A DNA stretch of 64,000 nucleotides. Origin: an uncultured Treponema sp. (GTDB taxonomy: Bacteria; Spirochaetota; Spirochaetia; Treponematales; Treponemataceae). Below, piece after piece: positions 45,114 through 53,718 of this stretch. A program made the position numbers and the translations under genes. The notes under the pieces are model-generated. The model had not been told where the DNA came from. It was given only the letters and a program-made list of their open reading frames with translations, and searched no databases. The stretch is taken from positions 1 through 64,000 of the forward strand of contig CAMOIE010000010.1 in NCBI GenBank assembly GCA_946615905.1. Direction: 5' to 3'. Every line of letters begins with the position of its first letter. The first letter of the stretch is position 1.

Positions 45114-46553
45114 TTAAACTCCCGCCTTGGCGGTTGCAGAACTTGTTTCTGTATTTGTTGTGTCAGCTGACTCTTTGTTGAAGAATGCCCCAAAGTCAAG
45201 ACCGAGTTTTTCCTCTAGGTCAAGCACATCGCAAATCAGCGTGTACTGCTCTTCTTTTAGGCTCACCTCCGCAGAATGAAGCTTGTCGAGCGAAGTCTGA
45301 AGCTCAAGCAAATCCTTTGTTCCCCGGTTGTAGGCCTCCTCCGTCATCTGGTAGGATTTTTTTGCCAGCTCCACGTTCATTTTTCTAGTGGCTAAAGTTT
45401 GCTTTGCAAGGCGGATGTCGTTGAGCTTTTCAAGAGCCTCCGTAAAAGCCGTATTCTTAGCGTCCTTGAGCTGAATCTCGTAGTCCTTGATTGTGTCGTC
45501 CAAAGCCGCAATTTCATCCGAGGCCGATGAGCCGTAAATCCAATTTGAAAGCGGCAGCGATATTCCGACAGACGCAGACCAAGATGAAGTGTCAGTGCTT
45601 ATGTCTGATTCTTTTACATAGCTCTTGCTCCATGGGTAGTAGGAGCCTGTGACTTTGAGGGTTGGGAGTCGGTCAGAAGCCCATGTCGACTTTTTGTTTG
45701 CCTTTGCCTCTTCAATTTTAAGTTCCAGTTCTTTGACCGTAGCCGAGTTCGAAACCGCATTTTGCAGGATTTTTCCATCGATTTCGCTGACTGAATCCGC
45801 AATTTCGAGGGAGCCTTCAAGGTCTACGATTTCGCCCTCCTTTAACTCCCAGCCAATATCGTTCAAAAACTCAATCAGGGCATTAACAAAATTTGAGTGC
45901 GCCGTGTCCAAGTCGGGTTTTGCCGTCTCGTAGTTCACCTGGGCTGTCAAAAGCTCCAGCTCGGAAGCCTGCCCCCGGTTGAATTTCGCCTTGGTTTGAT
46001 TGTAGGTCCGCTCGTAGGAATCCACGGTGTCCTGCGAGGTGGAAATCTGGGCTTTTAAATTCAGCAACTTATAAAAAGTCTGCCTGACCGCCGATTCTGT
46101 CGAACGAATTGTGTCCTCATAGGATGTCTGCCCAGCCTTGTAAGCCGCCTTCAAGGCCTTGATTTTGCTTGAAAGCCCCAAGTCAATCGAAAGGCTTGCC
46201 GTCAGTCCCGCCCCGTAAGTCGTCGTAGTGTCTGCGGGAGAATCTGTAGCGGCGGAAGAACTTCCTTCTAGTCCGGCTGAAATCGATGGCAGGACCTTGT
46301 TCCAAGAATGTTTGTACTCTCTCTCGGACTTGTTCTTTGAAATTTCAGAGCGCAGGATGTCAACATGACTGGCCAAAGCCTGGTCAACAGCCTGGTCAAC
46401 CGTCAGCACTACACGTTTTTTTTCATTTTCTTTTTGACTTTCAACAGTCTTTGATTTTTCACTTTCCGCCTGACTTGCGATTCCGTCTTCCGCTGAAATT
46501 GTGGCGGAAATAGCGAGGGCAAAAATCAGGCCACAAAAAGCATTTTTTTTCAT
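45114..46553 (-). CDS. TolC-family outer-membrane efflux protein, copy 1
   Basis: 479 aa. Signal peptide (NAFCGLIFALAISATISAED), a Lys/Glu-rich linker, then two OEP repeats with long coiled-coil helices (VDQAVDQALASHVDIL, AYNRGTKDLLELQTSLDKLH). It is longer than copy 2 because of the linker and a Ser/Thr-rich C-terminal tail. First gene of operon 1, transcribed away from marR, with GGAGGAG before ATG. Confidence 0.9.
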   Translation of the reverse strand: MKKNAFCGLIFALAISATISAEDGIASQAESEKSKTVESQKENEKKRVVLTVDQAVDQALASHVDILRSEISKNKSEREYKHSWNKVLPSISAGLEGSSSAATDSPADTTTTYGAGLTASLSIDLGLSSKIKALKAAYKAGQTSYEDTIRSTESAVRQTFYKLLNLKAQISTSQDTVDSYERTYNQTKAKFNRGQASELELLTAQVNYETAKPDLDTAHSNFVNALIEFLNDIGWELKEGEIVDLEGSLEIADSVSEIDGKILQNAVSNSATVKELELKIEEAKANKKSTWASDRLPTLKVTGSYYPWSKSYVKESDISTDTSSWSASVGISLPLSNWIYGSSASDEIAALDDTIKDYEIQLKDAKNTAFTEALEKLNDIRLAKQTLATRKMNVELAKKSYQMTEEAYNRGTKDLLELQTSLDKLHSAEVSLKEEQYTLICDVLDLEEKLGLDFGAFFNKESADTTNTETSSATAKAGV

Positions 46554-46627
46554 AAATGGTGATCTCCTCCTTCAATCACTTGTGTTACAAATATTCCAAT
46601 GAGAATTCAAAAGAAAAATGCCACCTC

Positions 46628-46645
46628 AGTGTAACTTGTTACACT
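46628..46645. promoter_or_regulatory. Palindromic operator candidate for the MarR regulator
   Basis: AGTGTAAC-TT-GTTACACT, a perfect 8-bp palindrome in the marR/tolC divergent region. A second half-site GTGTTACA lies at about 46582-46589, nearer tolC. MarR proteins typically bind such 16-20 bp palindromes in the promoter of the genes they control. Confidence 0.65.
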
Positions 46646-46744
46646 AAAGAACTGTTAGAATCTTGAATTTTGTGTTTTTCTGACTGATAATGGAATGGAA
46701 ACTTAAACTTTTCGTCTGGTGCAGGGGACACATTATTAAATTAT

Positions 46745-47164
46745 ATGGAAGATTTAGGCCTTTTAATCAAAAAAATTGACCGGACGCTACGTCGCAATGC
46801 AGAGAACGACATGAAGAAAATCGGGCTGACTTTAAGCCAGGTGGACGTGCTGCATTTTCTGATTGATTCTGGCAGGATGACCGCCAGCCAAAAGGAAATC
46901 GAGGACTTTCTGCAAGTCTCCCACCCTGCAACCAGCGGAATTATAGGACGGATGGAAAAGGCAGGGCTTGTGTCGACAGAAATCTCAATCAACCGCCGCA
47001 TGACAAAATCCGTGACTATTACAGAAAAAGGAATGGAAATATTTTCCCGGACAGAAGCTGAACGGCTAAAGCACAGGGAAGAATTAGAGGGAATTTTCAC
47101 TGAGGAAGAACTTGAAATACTGAAAAGCCTGCTCAAAAGATTCAGCGAGAGACTTCAGATTTGA
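46745..47164 (+). CDS. MarR family transcriptional regulator
   Basis: 139 aa. Winged-helix core: LSQVDVLHFLIDSGRMTASQ, recognition helix VSHPATSGIIGRMEKAGLV, wing INRRMTKSVTITEKG, and flanking dimerisation helices. It probably represses the divergent efflux operon and releases it when a toxic ligand binds; this is inferred from position and the palindrome in between. No ribosome-binding site is evident at the ATG (AAATTAT before it). Confidence 0.9.
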   Translation: MEDLGLLIKKIDRTLRRNAENDMKKIGLTLSQVDVLHFLIDSGRMTASQKEIEDFLQVSHPATSGIIGRMEKAGLVSTEISINRRMTKSVTITEKGMEIFSRTEAERLKHREELEGIFTEEELEILKSLLKRFSERLQI

Positions 47165-47167
47165 ATG

Positions 47168-47267
47168 CGCAAGGGCATGTAGCGCCTTTAGTAGCCGTAA
47201 GCGGCTATGAGCGTGAGCGAAGCGCGAAACGCCCGACCTGGACGCTGTAAGCGGCCAGGTTGCGCCC
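47168..47267 (+). repeat. Structured GC-rich intergenic repeat, copy G
   Basis: GTAGCCGtaaGCGGCTATGAG hairpin, GAGCGTGAGCGAAGCGCGAAA, ACGCCCGACC and a terminal ACCTGG...CCAGGT stem followed by TGCGCCC. Lies after marR and before the fabF terminator. Confidence 0.72.
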
Positions 47268-47275
47268 AAAAAAAC

Positions 47276-47306
47276 AAAAAAGACCGGCAGCATAAGCAAA
47301 CCGGCC
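47276..47306 (-). terminator. Intrinsic terminator after fabF
   Basis: GGCCGG...CCGGTC (one G-U pair) followed by six T on the minus strand, 35 bases past the fabF stop. Confidence 0.78.
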
Positions 47307-47340
47307 TTTATATCAGTTATATATCAATTAACAATCGATC

Positions 47341-48588
47341 TTAGTCGTTGACCTTTTTGAAGACCAGACAGCCGTTGTGGCCGCCGAATCCGAAGTTCGC
47401 ACTCATTGCAACGTCAACCGGCATGTTGATTCCCTTGTTGGGAGTGTAGTCAAGGTCGCATCCGCCCTCAACGTCAACCTCGTCAAGGTTGATTGTGGCA
47501 GGAATGTAGGAGTCCTGGATTGCCTTTACGCAGACCATGGCCTCAAGAGAACCCGCGTTGCCAAGGCAGTGACCTGTCATTGACTTTGTTGATGAGATAT
47601 GGAGTTTTTTTGCTGCCTCACCAAAAGCGATGTGGAGCATTTTTGTCTCACCGGAGTCGTTCAAATGTGTTGAAGTTCCGTGTGCGTTGTAGTATGTGAC
47701 TTCCTCAGGTTTTACGCCTGCGTCTTTCATAGCGATTGTCATGCACTTAGAGCCTGTGATTCCGTCTGGATTCGGGGCTGTCAGGTGGTAGCCGTCAGAT
47801 GAGGCTCCGTAGCCTGCGACCTCGGCGTAGATTTTAGCTCCGCGTGCTTTCGCGTGCTCATACTCTTCCAAAACGAGGATTGTGGAGCCTTCGCCCATGA
47901 TAAATCCGTCGCGCTGCTTGTCAAAGGGGCGGCAGGCTTTTTCGGGGCAGTCAGCCCATTTTGATGAGAGTGCCTGAAGCATTGTGAATCCAAGGTTAGC
48001 GTATCCGCACTGTGTTGACTCAGCACCACCGGCGAGAACTACGTCATAGCGTCCTAAGCGGACTGAATCGAAAGCGTCTCCGATTGCGTCAGTTCCAGAA
48101 GCGCAGGCTGTAGCGATTGTATGTGAACCACCGTGGATTCCAAAAGCCAAAGTGATGTTTCCTGCTCCCTCGTTGGGAATCAGCTCCGGGATTGTCATCG
48201 GGGGCATACGTTTCTGGTCTGAGTCAAAGTATGACTTCATTGTGCTTTCTGTCACCTCAAGACCGCCGATTCCGACTCCAAGGTAAACGCCTGTGTCTTC
48301 AAGAACGTCTTTTTTGTCAGTCAAACCTGAGTCATCGAGAGCCATTTTAGCGGCCGCGACTGCAAACTTTGAGTAAAGGGCCATTTTGCGGGCAGCTTTT
48401 GAGTCCATGTATTTGTCGGCCTCGAAATTCTTGACTTCTGCGGCGTACTTTACTTTGAAATTCGTATTGTCATAGCGTGTGATTGTCGCGATTCCAGATT
48501 TTCCGGCTTTGATTGCGTCCCAAGTCTCGTCAACACTGTTTCCAACCGGTGAAATACAACCCATTCCAGTAACAACTACTCTTCTCAT
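47341..48588 (-). CDS. fabF: 3-oxoacyl-[acyl-carrier-protein] synthase II
   Basis: 415 aa condensing enzyme that elongates fatty acyl-ACP with malonyl-ACP. Thiolase-fold motifs: VVVTGMGCISPVGNSVDETW, the active-site Cys in TIATACASGTDAIGDAF, and the two His in YNAHGTSTHLNDSGE and KSMTGHCLGNAGSLE. Also the C-terminal ANFGFGGHNGCLVFKK. Full family length. AGGAGA precedes the ATG. It stands alone, flanked by two structured repeats, so it is not in the usual fab cluster. Confidence 0.96.
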   Translation of the reverse strand: MRRVVVTGMGCISPVGNSVDETWDAIKAGKSGIATITRYDNTNFKVKYAAEVKNFEADKYMDSKAARKMALYSKFAVAAAKMALDDSGLTDKKDVLEDTGVYLGVGIGGLEVTESTMKSYFDSDQKRMPPMTIPELIPNEGAGNITLAFGIHGGSHTIATACASGTDAIGDAFDSVRLGRYDVVLAGGAESTQCGYANLGFTMLQALSSKWADCPEKACRPFDKQRDGFIMGEGSTILVLEEYEHAKARGAKIYAEVAGYGASSDGYHLTAPNPDGITGSKCMTIAMKDAGVKPEEVTYYNAHGTSTHLNDSGETKMLHIAFGEAAKKLHISSTKSMTGHCLGNAGSLEAMVCVKAIQDSYIPATINLDEVDVEGGCDLDYTPNKGINMPVDVAMSANFGFGGHNGCLVFKKVND

Positions 48589-48604
48589 AAAAAATCTCCT
48601 ATTG

Positions 48605-48745
48605 GGGGGAAAGCCTTCCCCCTAGTTCGCACTTCGTTGCTCACATACCCCTTTCGCCTAGAGCTACGCCCTAAAACCCATGAGCATTCTGAGCGGGTCT
48701 CCGAGGCAGCTATGCTGCCGAGGCGGAACGCCCCTTAAAATCTTC
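48605..48745 (-). repeat. Structured GC-rich intergenic repeat, copy H
   Basis: On the minus strand: GGGGCGTTCCGCCTCGG, a GGCAGC-ata-GCTGCC hairpin, GGGCGTAGCTCTAGGCGAAA, then a terminal GGGGGAAGGCTTTCCCCC stem. Less similar to the others but built in the same way. Lies between fabF and hflX. Confidence 0.6.
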
Positions 48746-48802
48746 GGGATTTCGACAAAATTATAATAAATGTCAAAATAAAAGTCTATACAGTCACCAA
48801 TT

Positions 48803-50056
48803 TTAAAGTCTATATTCTTCCAGCAAACAAAATGTTTTTCCGAGCCGCAGGCGGGCCTTTATCTTTACGGTCGAGTCTCCCCAATCCTCCTCCTGTAAAA
48901 TTCCATCCCGGCGGACAGCCTTTAAAAGCCCCTGCAAGTCAGGATTTTCAATCGGAATCTCAAAAGTCATGGTTCTGCCCAAAAGATTTTCTTCTATTAG
49001 AGTCTTCAATTCTTCAAGCCCCGTCGCCTCTTTCGCAGAAATTTTTACAGCGTCAGGAAAGGCGGCGTTCAGCATTGAAATTTTTTCCGGCTCCGTCACC
49101 CGGTCGATCTTGTTCAGCACGATTAAATACGGCAGGTCGGCGGCATCGATTTGCCCCAAAACCTTTCTGACTTCTTCAAACTGGGCAAGGCAGTCCGGGT
49201 CACTTGAGTCAACAACGAGCAAAAGCAAGTCGGCAAGGGCGGCTTCTTCCAAAGTAGATTTAAATGACTCAATCAGCGTGTGTGGCAAATTTGAGATAAA
49301 ACCAACCGTGTCGGTCAAAAGAACGCTTGCCCCATTTTCCAAGGGCAATTTTCGGGTAGTCGGGTCGAGGGTGGCAAAAAGCTTGTCCTCCGCAAGGGCG
49401 GAAGCTCCGGTCAGAGTGTTCAAAAGCGTCGATTTTCCCGCGTTCGTGTAACCGACAAGGGCGCAGGAAAGAAGTCCTCCACGCAGGCGGCGCTTTCTCT
49501 GGGTTCTTCTATCAGTCTGAACCTGGGCCAGGTCTTTTTTTATATCCTCGATTTTTTCCTCAATCTGACGGCGGTCAAGCTCCAGCTGGGTTTCCCCCTG
49601 ACCCTTGTTGCCAAAAACTCCACCCCTCTGCCTGGACAAGTCCCCGTAAGTGTGGCTCAGGCGTGGAAGGGAATATTTCAACCTGGCAAGGTCAACTTGG
49701 AGGCGGGCGGCCTTAGTCTGCGCTCTCTGGGCAAAAATCCGCAGGATTACCTCGTTGCGGTCAAAACACGGGATTTTAGTCAGCTTTTCCCAGTTTCTCT
49801 GCTTTGTCGGCTCTATTTCCCAGTCAAAAATTATGCAGTCAGCCTCGATTTCCTTGGCCTCATCGGCGATTTCAAGGGCTTTTCCTGAACCCATTCCGTA
49901 TGCGGGCGAAACTTCCAGTCGGACAAGTTTTTTGGACTCAATTATTTCCATTCCCAGCGTGTGGACAAGGCCTTCCAGTTCCTTCAGCGGCCGGTCAGGC
50001 AGTCCCAGCAAAAATGCGCGGGCTTTTTTTTCTTCTTCAGCTTTGACTTCAAACAT
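48803..50056 (-). CDS. hflX: GTPase HflX
   Basis: 417 aa ribosome-associated GTPase that splits stalled ribosomes. N-terminal HflX domain with the glycine-rich loop GGVFGNKGQGETQLELDRRQ, a linker coiled coil, and the G domain: G1 GYTNAGKSTLLN, G3 DTVGFI, G4 NKID, G5 SAKE. A short C-terminal domain ends the protein. The start MFEVKAEEEKKARAFLLG is normal. There is no clear ribosome-binding site; TTTATT lies 5 bases before ATG. It is divergent from the YihY-like gene. Confidence 0.95.
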   Translation of the reverse strand: MFEVKAEEEKKARAFLLGLPDRPLKELEGLVHTLGMEIIESKKLVRLEVSPAYGMGSGKALEIADEAKEIEADCIIFDWEIEPTKQRNWEKLTKIPCFDRNEVILRIFAQRAQTKAARLQVDLARLKYSLPRLSHTYGDLSRQRGGVFGNKGQGETQLELDRRQIEEKIEDIKKDLAQVQTDRRTQRKRRLRGGLLSCALVGYTNAGKSTLLNTLTGASALAEDKLFATLDPTTRKLPLENGASVLLTDTVGFISNLPHTLIESFKSTLEEAALADLLLLVVDSSDPDCLAQFEEVRKVLGQIDAADLPYLIVLNKIDRVTEPEKISMLNAAFPDAVKISAKEATGLEELKTLIEENLLGRTMTFEIPIENPDLQGLLKAVRRDGILQEEDWGDSTVKIKARLRLGKTFCLLEEYRL

Positions 50057-50124
50057 TCAAGAATAAAATTACAGGCAAGGGAGAATAATATCAAGCGGGC
50101 GGCCGAGGCCTTTCGATTCCTTAA

Positions 50125-50153
50125 TTGTCCATTTTCCTTTTTTCATTTATCAT
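50125..50153 (+). promoter_or_regulatory. YihY-like gene promoter (leaderless-start candidate)
   Basis: -35 TTGTCC (50125-50130), exactly 17 bp, -10 TATCAT (50148-50153), ending 6 bases before the ATG. No Shine-Dalgarno sequence is present. Confidence 0.65.
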
Positions 50154-50159
50154 TAAGCC

Positions 50160-51488
50160 ATGACTGAGGACGAAAAGCCGAGAAGCAAAAGGCCAAAACA
50201 CAAGAGGGCCATTACAAAAGTCACTTTGGCCCAGAGCTTTTTTCTGACATTTAGATATTTTTTCTCAAACAGGCTTCTTTCCTATGCAGGAAACTGCTCG
50301 TTCGGGCTTTTATTTTCATTCATCCCCGTCGTCCTGATGATTACAATCATTTTGGTTCAGATTCTCCATGCCTCAAGTGAAACAATTCTCCAGCTTTTAC
50401 AGACAGTTCCACAAGTCACAAAGGTATTCAACGTTGAGTCTGTCATCAAGAAATTCAGCTCAAGCGATGTCAGTGCGGCAACTCCGTTTTCAATTTTTTT
50501 GGGCTTTTTTATCTTTTGGATGGCCCGCCGTTTTTTCGCCTCCATTTTTGACTCCTTACAGTGCATTTTTCACACGGAGCAGGAGCGACGGCCGCTAAGC
50601 ACGCAGATTTTAGTCCTAGTTTTTGAAGTCATAATCGTAGTTCTTGCCGCTACAGTAATTTTTCTGGTTGTTTCCCTGAGGGCATTTTTGGCAATCGACA
50701 GCATTTTTGACTTTTTGCCAAAAATAGGACTTTTTGAAAGGATTATAACGAATCAATCGGTTTCAATTTTGCAGAACGCCTTGCTTTTTATCGTCACGGC
50801 AATTCTTTACAAGGCCGGAAGCGGAACCAAGCCTCCTATAAAAATCTGCATTTTGTCAGCAGGACTTGCAACCCTCTCCTTTTGGCTCGTCCGGGCCGTC
50901 CTCCATCTGATTACAAACAGCGGCCGCTATGCAATGATTTACGGAGTCATGTCAGGGCTTATTTTGACCCTCGTGGACATTTTCTTTTTCTTCGTGCTCT
51001 TTTTGTTTTTCGCCCAGTTCATTTTTACCTGCCAGTTTTTTGACGAACTTTTGCTCGGCGAACTTTACCTACTGCCAAAGAAGGACGATGGTACCCTGCT
51101 TTCCGTAGTAAAACGCTCCCTCTTTATCAGGCCAGATTTTTTGATAGCTAAAGATGACCTTTATATGATACACCTAAACGATGGAGAGCTGGTCTACAAG
51201 GAGGCGGACAAGGGAACCGATGCCTACTACCTCGTTTCCGGCAAAATCAGACTGAGGCGCAAGGATGGCTCCGAGGAATTTTTTACAAAGGGCGATTTTT
51301 TCGGTGAAGTCTCATGCGTATTAAAAAAGCAGAGGGAATCCCAAGCCCAGGCCGTCACGAAAAGCGAGATTGTCCGGATAGACGGCGAAACATTCGAACT
51401 TTTAATCGCACAGAACCCATCTGTCGCCCGCAAGGTTTTAGGACAAATCTCCGGCTACTTCAACCAAATGCTCATTAACAAAGAATAA
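50160..51488 (+). CDS. YihY/BrkB-family membrane protein fused to a cyclic-nucleotide-binding domain
   Basis: 442 aa. Residues about 25-310 hold six hydrophobic segments with the YihY pattern (SYAGNCSFGLLFSFIPVVLM, ATPFSIFLGFFIFWMARRFF, NSGRYAMIYGVMSGLILTLV). Residues about 340-442 form a cNMP-binding domain: GTDAYYLVSGKIRLRRKDG, KGDFFGEVSCVLKKQRESQA (phosphate-binding cassette with GE and R kept) and VRIDGETFELLIAQNP. Known YihY proteins are integral-membrane proteins of uncertain, possibly transport, function. The fusion suggests nucleotide-controlled activity, which is inference. A bidirectional terminator follows. Confidence 0.9.
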   Translation: MTEDEKPRSKRPKHKRAITKVTLAQSFFLTFRYFFSNRLLSYAGNCSFGLLFSFIPVVLMITIILVQILHASSETILQLLQTVPQVTKVFNVESVIKKFSSSDVSAATPFSIFLGFFIFWMARRFFASIFDSLQCIFHTEQERRPLSTQILVLVFEVIIVVLAATVIFLVVSLRAFLAIDSIFDFLPKIGLFERIITNQSVSILQNALLFIVTAILYKAGSGTKPPIKICILSAGLATLSFWLVRAVLHLITNSGRYAMIYGVMSGLILTLVDIFFFFVLFLFFAQFIFTCQFFDELLLGELYLLPKKDDGTLLSVVKRSLFIRPDFLIAKDDLYMIHLNDGELVYKEADKGTDAYYLVSGKIRLRRKDGSEEFFTKGDFFGEVSCVLKKQRESQAQAVTKSEIVRIDGETFELLIAQNPSVARKVLGQISGYFNQMLINKE

Positions 51489-51494
51489 AGGCTC

Positions 51495-51533
51495 AAAAAA
51501 AGGGGCTGTCCCAAAGGACAGCCCCATAAATTT
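51495..51533. terminator. Bidirectional intrinsic terminator
   Basis: Perfect 10-bp stem GGGGCTGTCC-caaa-GGACAGCCCC (51502-51525) with seven A on the left and a T-rich right side, between convergent genes. Confidence 0.9.
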
Positions 51534-51556
51534 TCTTCAGAAGAGGATTTACTCAA

Positions 51557-52132
51557 CTATTTCTGCGTAAAATAACCGAAGAGGCCTAACGTATAGAAGT
51601 TGCAGAAACCGTCTACCAACCAGCATCTCAGCCAAGACTTTTTCTGCTTTTTTGAAGTAGAAGCAGAAGAATCTGATGATGCAACGCTTGCCTGCGTAAC
51701 ATTTTCATCGATAGCGACAGTCTGATTCGGCTTGACGTTCGTGTACTTAATGGCAATTGCCGTACCGTAGTAAGTGGTCACGATTTTGTTTCCGCCGAAA
51801 AATTCCGCAATCGGGGCCTTTTTTTCACCCTCGTTGCGGGCATCAACACGAATATTGATGATGTCATCGGCTCCGAGTTTCTTCGCCTCTGCCATCAAGT
51901 CCGCATAGACAATACGCTTACCTACGTGGCTTCTTGAAAAGTAGAAGGGAGACACATCTGTCGTCTCTTTTGTCTCAACCTGTACGATTCCAACCGGCTC
52001 AAAATCCTTCACAGTGATTTCAGCATAGTTTGACCAGCCAGACTGATTTTTAGTCATATCTGTGGTTGTCGTGCAGGATGCAAGGGCGAAGGCTGCAACA
52101 GCTGCAAAAGCAATGGCCAACAATTTTTTCAT
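51557..52132 (-). CDS. Lipoprotein with YbjQ-like segment
   Basis: 191 aa. Signal peptide and lipobox (FALASC, Cys near 20). A short beta/alpha domain with the YbjQ-like helix-strand LMAEAKKLGADDIINIRVD follows, and a Ser/Lys-rich linker. The Trp/Cys-containing C-terminus (SWLRCWLVDGFCNFYTLGLF) is hydrophobic and could insert in or contact the membrane. Function unknown. Has a GGAG site before ATG and its own unit between hisS and the terminator. Confidence 0.75.
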   Translation of the reverse strand: MKKLLAIAFAAVAAFALASCTTTTDMTKNQSGWSNYAEITVKDFEPVGIVQVETKETTDVSPFYFSRSHVGKRIVYADLMAEAKKLGADDIINIRVDARNEGEKKAPIAEFFGGNKIVTTYYGTAIAIKYTNVKPNQTVAIDENVTQASVASSDSSASTSKKQKKSWLRCWLVDGFCNFYTLGLFGYFTQK

Positions 52133-52336
52133 AAAAATGACTCCTTTTGAATTCGTGTTATCTATCTACCTCTAAAGAAATTAGAGATAAGAAATTATAC
52201 CCCCCTCCCCGTATTTTTAAATCAAGTGTTTTTTATCAAAATTTTATATTTTTTTTCAGATTAGTTTTATCGACAAAAAGAGCCCTACTCCCGCCACTTG
52301 TAAATTTTTTTTTAGAGGTTCCCTTTATCGACTTTT

Positions 52337-52345
52337 TGATATAAA
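52337..52345 (+). promoter_or_regulatory. hisS extended -10 promoter
   Basis: TGA-TATAAA ending 11 bases before the ATG; there is no Shine-Dalgarno sequence in the remaining bases (attgccccatt). A leader of only a few nucleotides is predicted. Confidence 0.5.
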
Positions 52346-52356
52346 ATTGCCCCATT

Positions 52357-53655
52357 ATGGCAGACATTATTCAACCAAGAATCTTAAAGGGATTCAGAGA
52401 CTTTCTCCCTTCACAGGAAATTTTACGCAGCGATTTGACAGAAAAAATCACGAAAGTGTACCGGTCATTCGGCTTTGTTCCGATTGACACCCCGGTTTTG
52501 GAATACTCAGAAATTCTTCTCAGAAAATCAAACGGGGAGACAGAAAAACAGGTCTTCCGCTTTGAGGACAACGGCGGCCGAGATGTTTCACTCCGCTTTG
52601 ACTTGACAGTTCCTTTTGCCCGCTTTACGGCAGAACACCAGAACGACCTTTATTTCCCCTTCAAACGCTATCACATTGCGAAAGTTTGGAGAGGCGAAAA
52701 GCCCCAGGCCGGACGCTACCGCGAGTTCATGCAGTGCGACATTGACACAGTTGGCTCTGACTCAGCTGCAAGCGACTTTGAGATTTTGAGCGTTATGAAA
52801 GCCGCCCTGAACGAAATCGGAGTTGACAAAATCACGATTCACGTAAACCACCGGGGAATTTTCAACCGCTTCCTCGCAAAGATCGGCCAATCCGAAAAAT
52901 CAGAGGACATTCTGCGCTCTGTCGACAAACTTGCAAAAGTCGGAAAAGACGAGGTAAAAAAAGAACTCGTGGAATTCACAGGCTCAGAAGATTCAGCTGA
53001 AGAGATTTTGACTTACATTGCGGGCGCGTCTGACTTTGACTCAACACTTGACTTGCTTGAGAAAATGGCCGGAGGCCCTGCCGAAGACACAAAACGCATG
53101 AGAGACATCCGCGCCATGATGAAGGCGGCCGGAATCGAGGCGACTTACGTTCTTGACCCGTCGATTACACGCGGACTTGACTATTACACAGGCATTGTCT
53201 ACGAGACTTTCCTTGACGAATTTCCAGCAATCGGCTCAGTCTGCTCCGGCGGCCGCTACGACAATCTGGCCGGCTTGTACACAAAGACAAGGCTTCCGGG
53301 AGTCGGAGCCTCAATCGGACTCGACAGGCTTATCGCAGGCCTTGAGCAGCTTGGAAAAATCAGCCAGAAAGGCTCATATCTGGACGCTGAGATTTTCTGT
53401 CAGGACGAGAGCCTTGCCTCGGTCTATCAGGGGGTAGCCGCAAAACTCCGCGCCAAGGGAATCAACGTCGAGGTTTTCCCTGAGGCAAAGAAAATGGGCC
53501 AGCAGTACGCTGTCACAGAGGCCAAGGGCGTGAAATGGGGAATCCTTATTAACGCAGAACAGGCAAAAGATGGAAAGCTCACGCTAAAAAATCTTACAAA
53601 CCGCGAGCAGAAAGAAAACATCACGATTGAAGAAGCCGCGAAAAAAATCAAATAG
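52357..53655 (+). CDS. hisS: Histidyl-tRNA synthetase
   Basis: 432 aa class II synthetase. Motif 1 region ILKGFRDFLPSQEILRSDL, motif 2 FRFEDNGGRDVSLRFDLT with REFMQCDID, the His-specific RGLDYYTGIVYETF, motif 3 PGVGASIGLDRLIAGL, and an anticodon-binding C-terminal domain (GINVEVFPEAKKMGQQYAV). It charges tRNA-His in the cytoplasm. The length is standard. The start MADIIQPRILKG is immediately preceded by a promoter without a ribosome-binding site. Confidence 0.96.
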   Translation: MADIIQPRILKGFRDFLPSQEILRSDLTEKITKVYRSFGFVPIDTPVLEYSEILLRKSNGETEKQVFRFEDNGGRDVSLRFDLTVPFARFTAEHQNDLYFPFKRYHIAKVWRGEKPQAGRYREFMQCDIDTVGSDSAASDFEILSVMKAALNEIGVDKITIHVNHRGIFNRFLAKIGQSEKSEDILRSVDKLAKVGKDEVKKELVEFTGSEDSAEEILTYIAGASDFDSTLDLLEKMAGGPAEDTKRMRDIRAMMKAAGIEATYVLDPSITRGLDYYTGIVYETFLDEFPAIGSVCSGGRYDNLAGLYTKTRLPGVGASIGLDRLIAGLEQLGKISQKGSYLDAEIFCQDESLASVYQGVAAKLRAKGINVEVFPEAKKMGQQYAVTEAKGVKWGILINAEQAKDGKLTLKNLTNREQKENITIEEAAKKIK

Positions 53656-53718
53656 TAAAAAATCGGATTGTCAGCAGAAGGTAGCTGGCAGTCCGTATAT
53701 CCACAGTTCCGACCGTTT

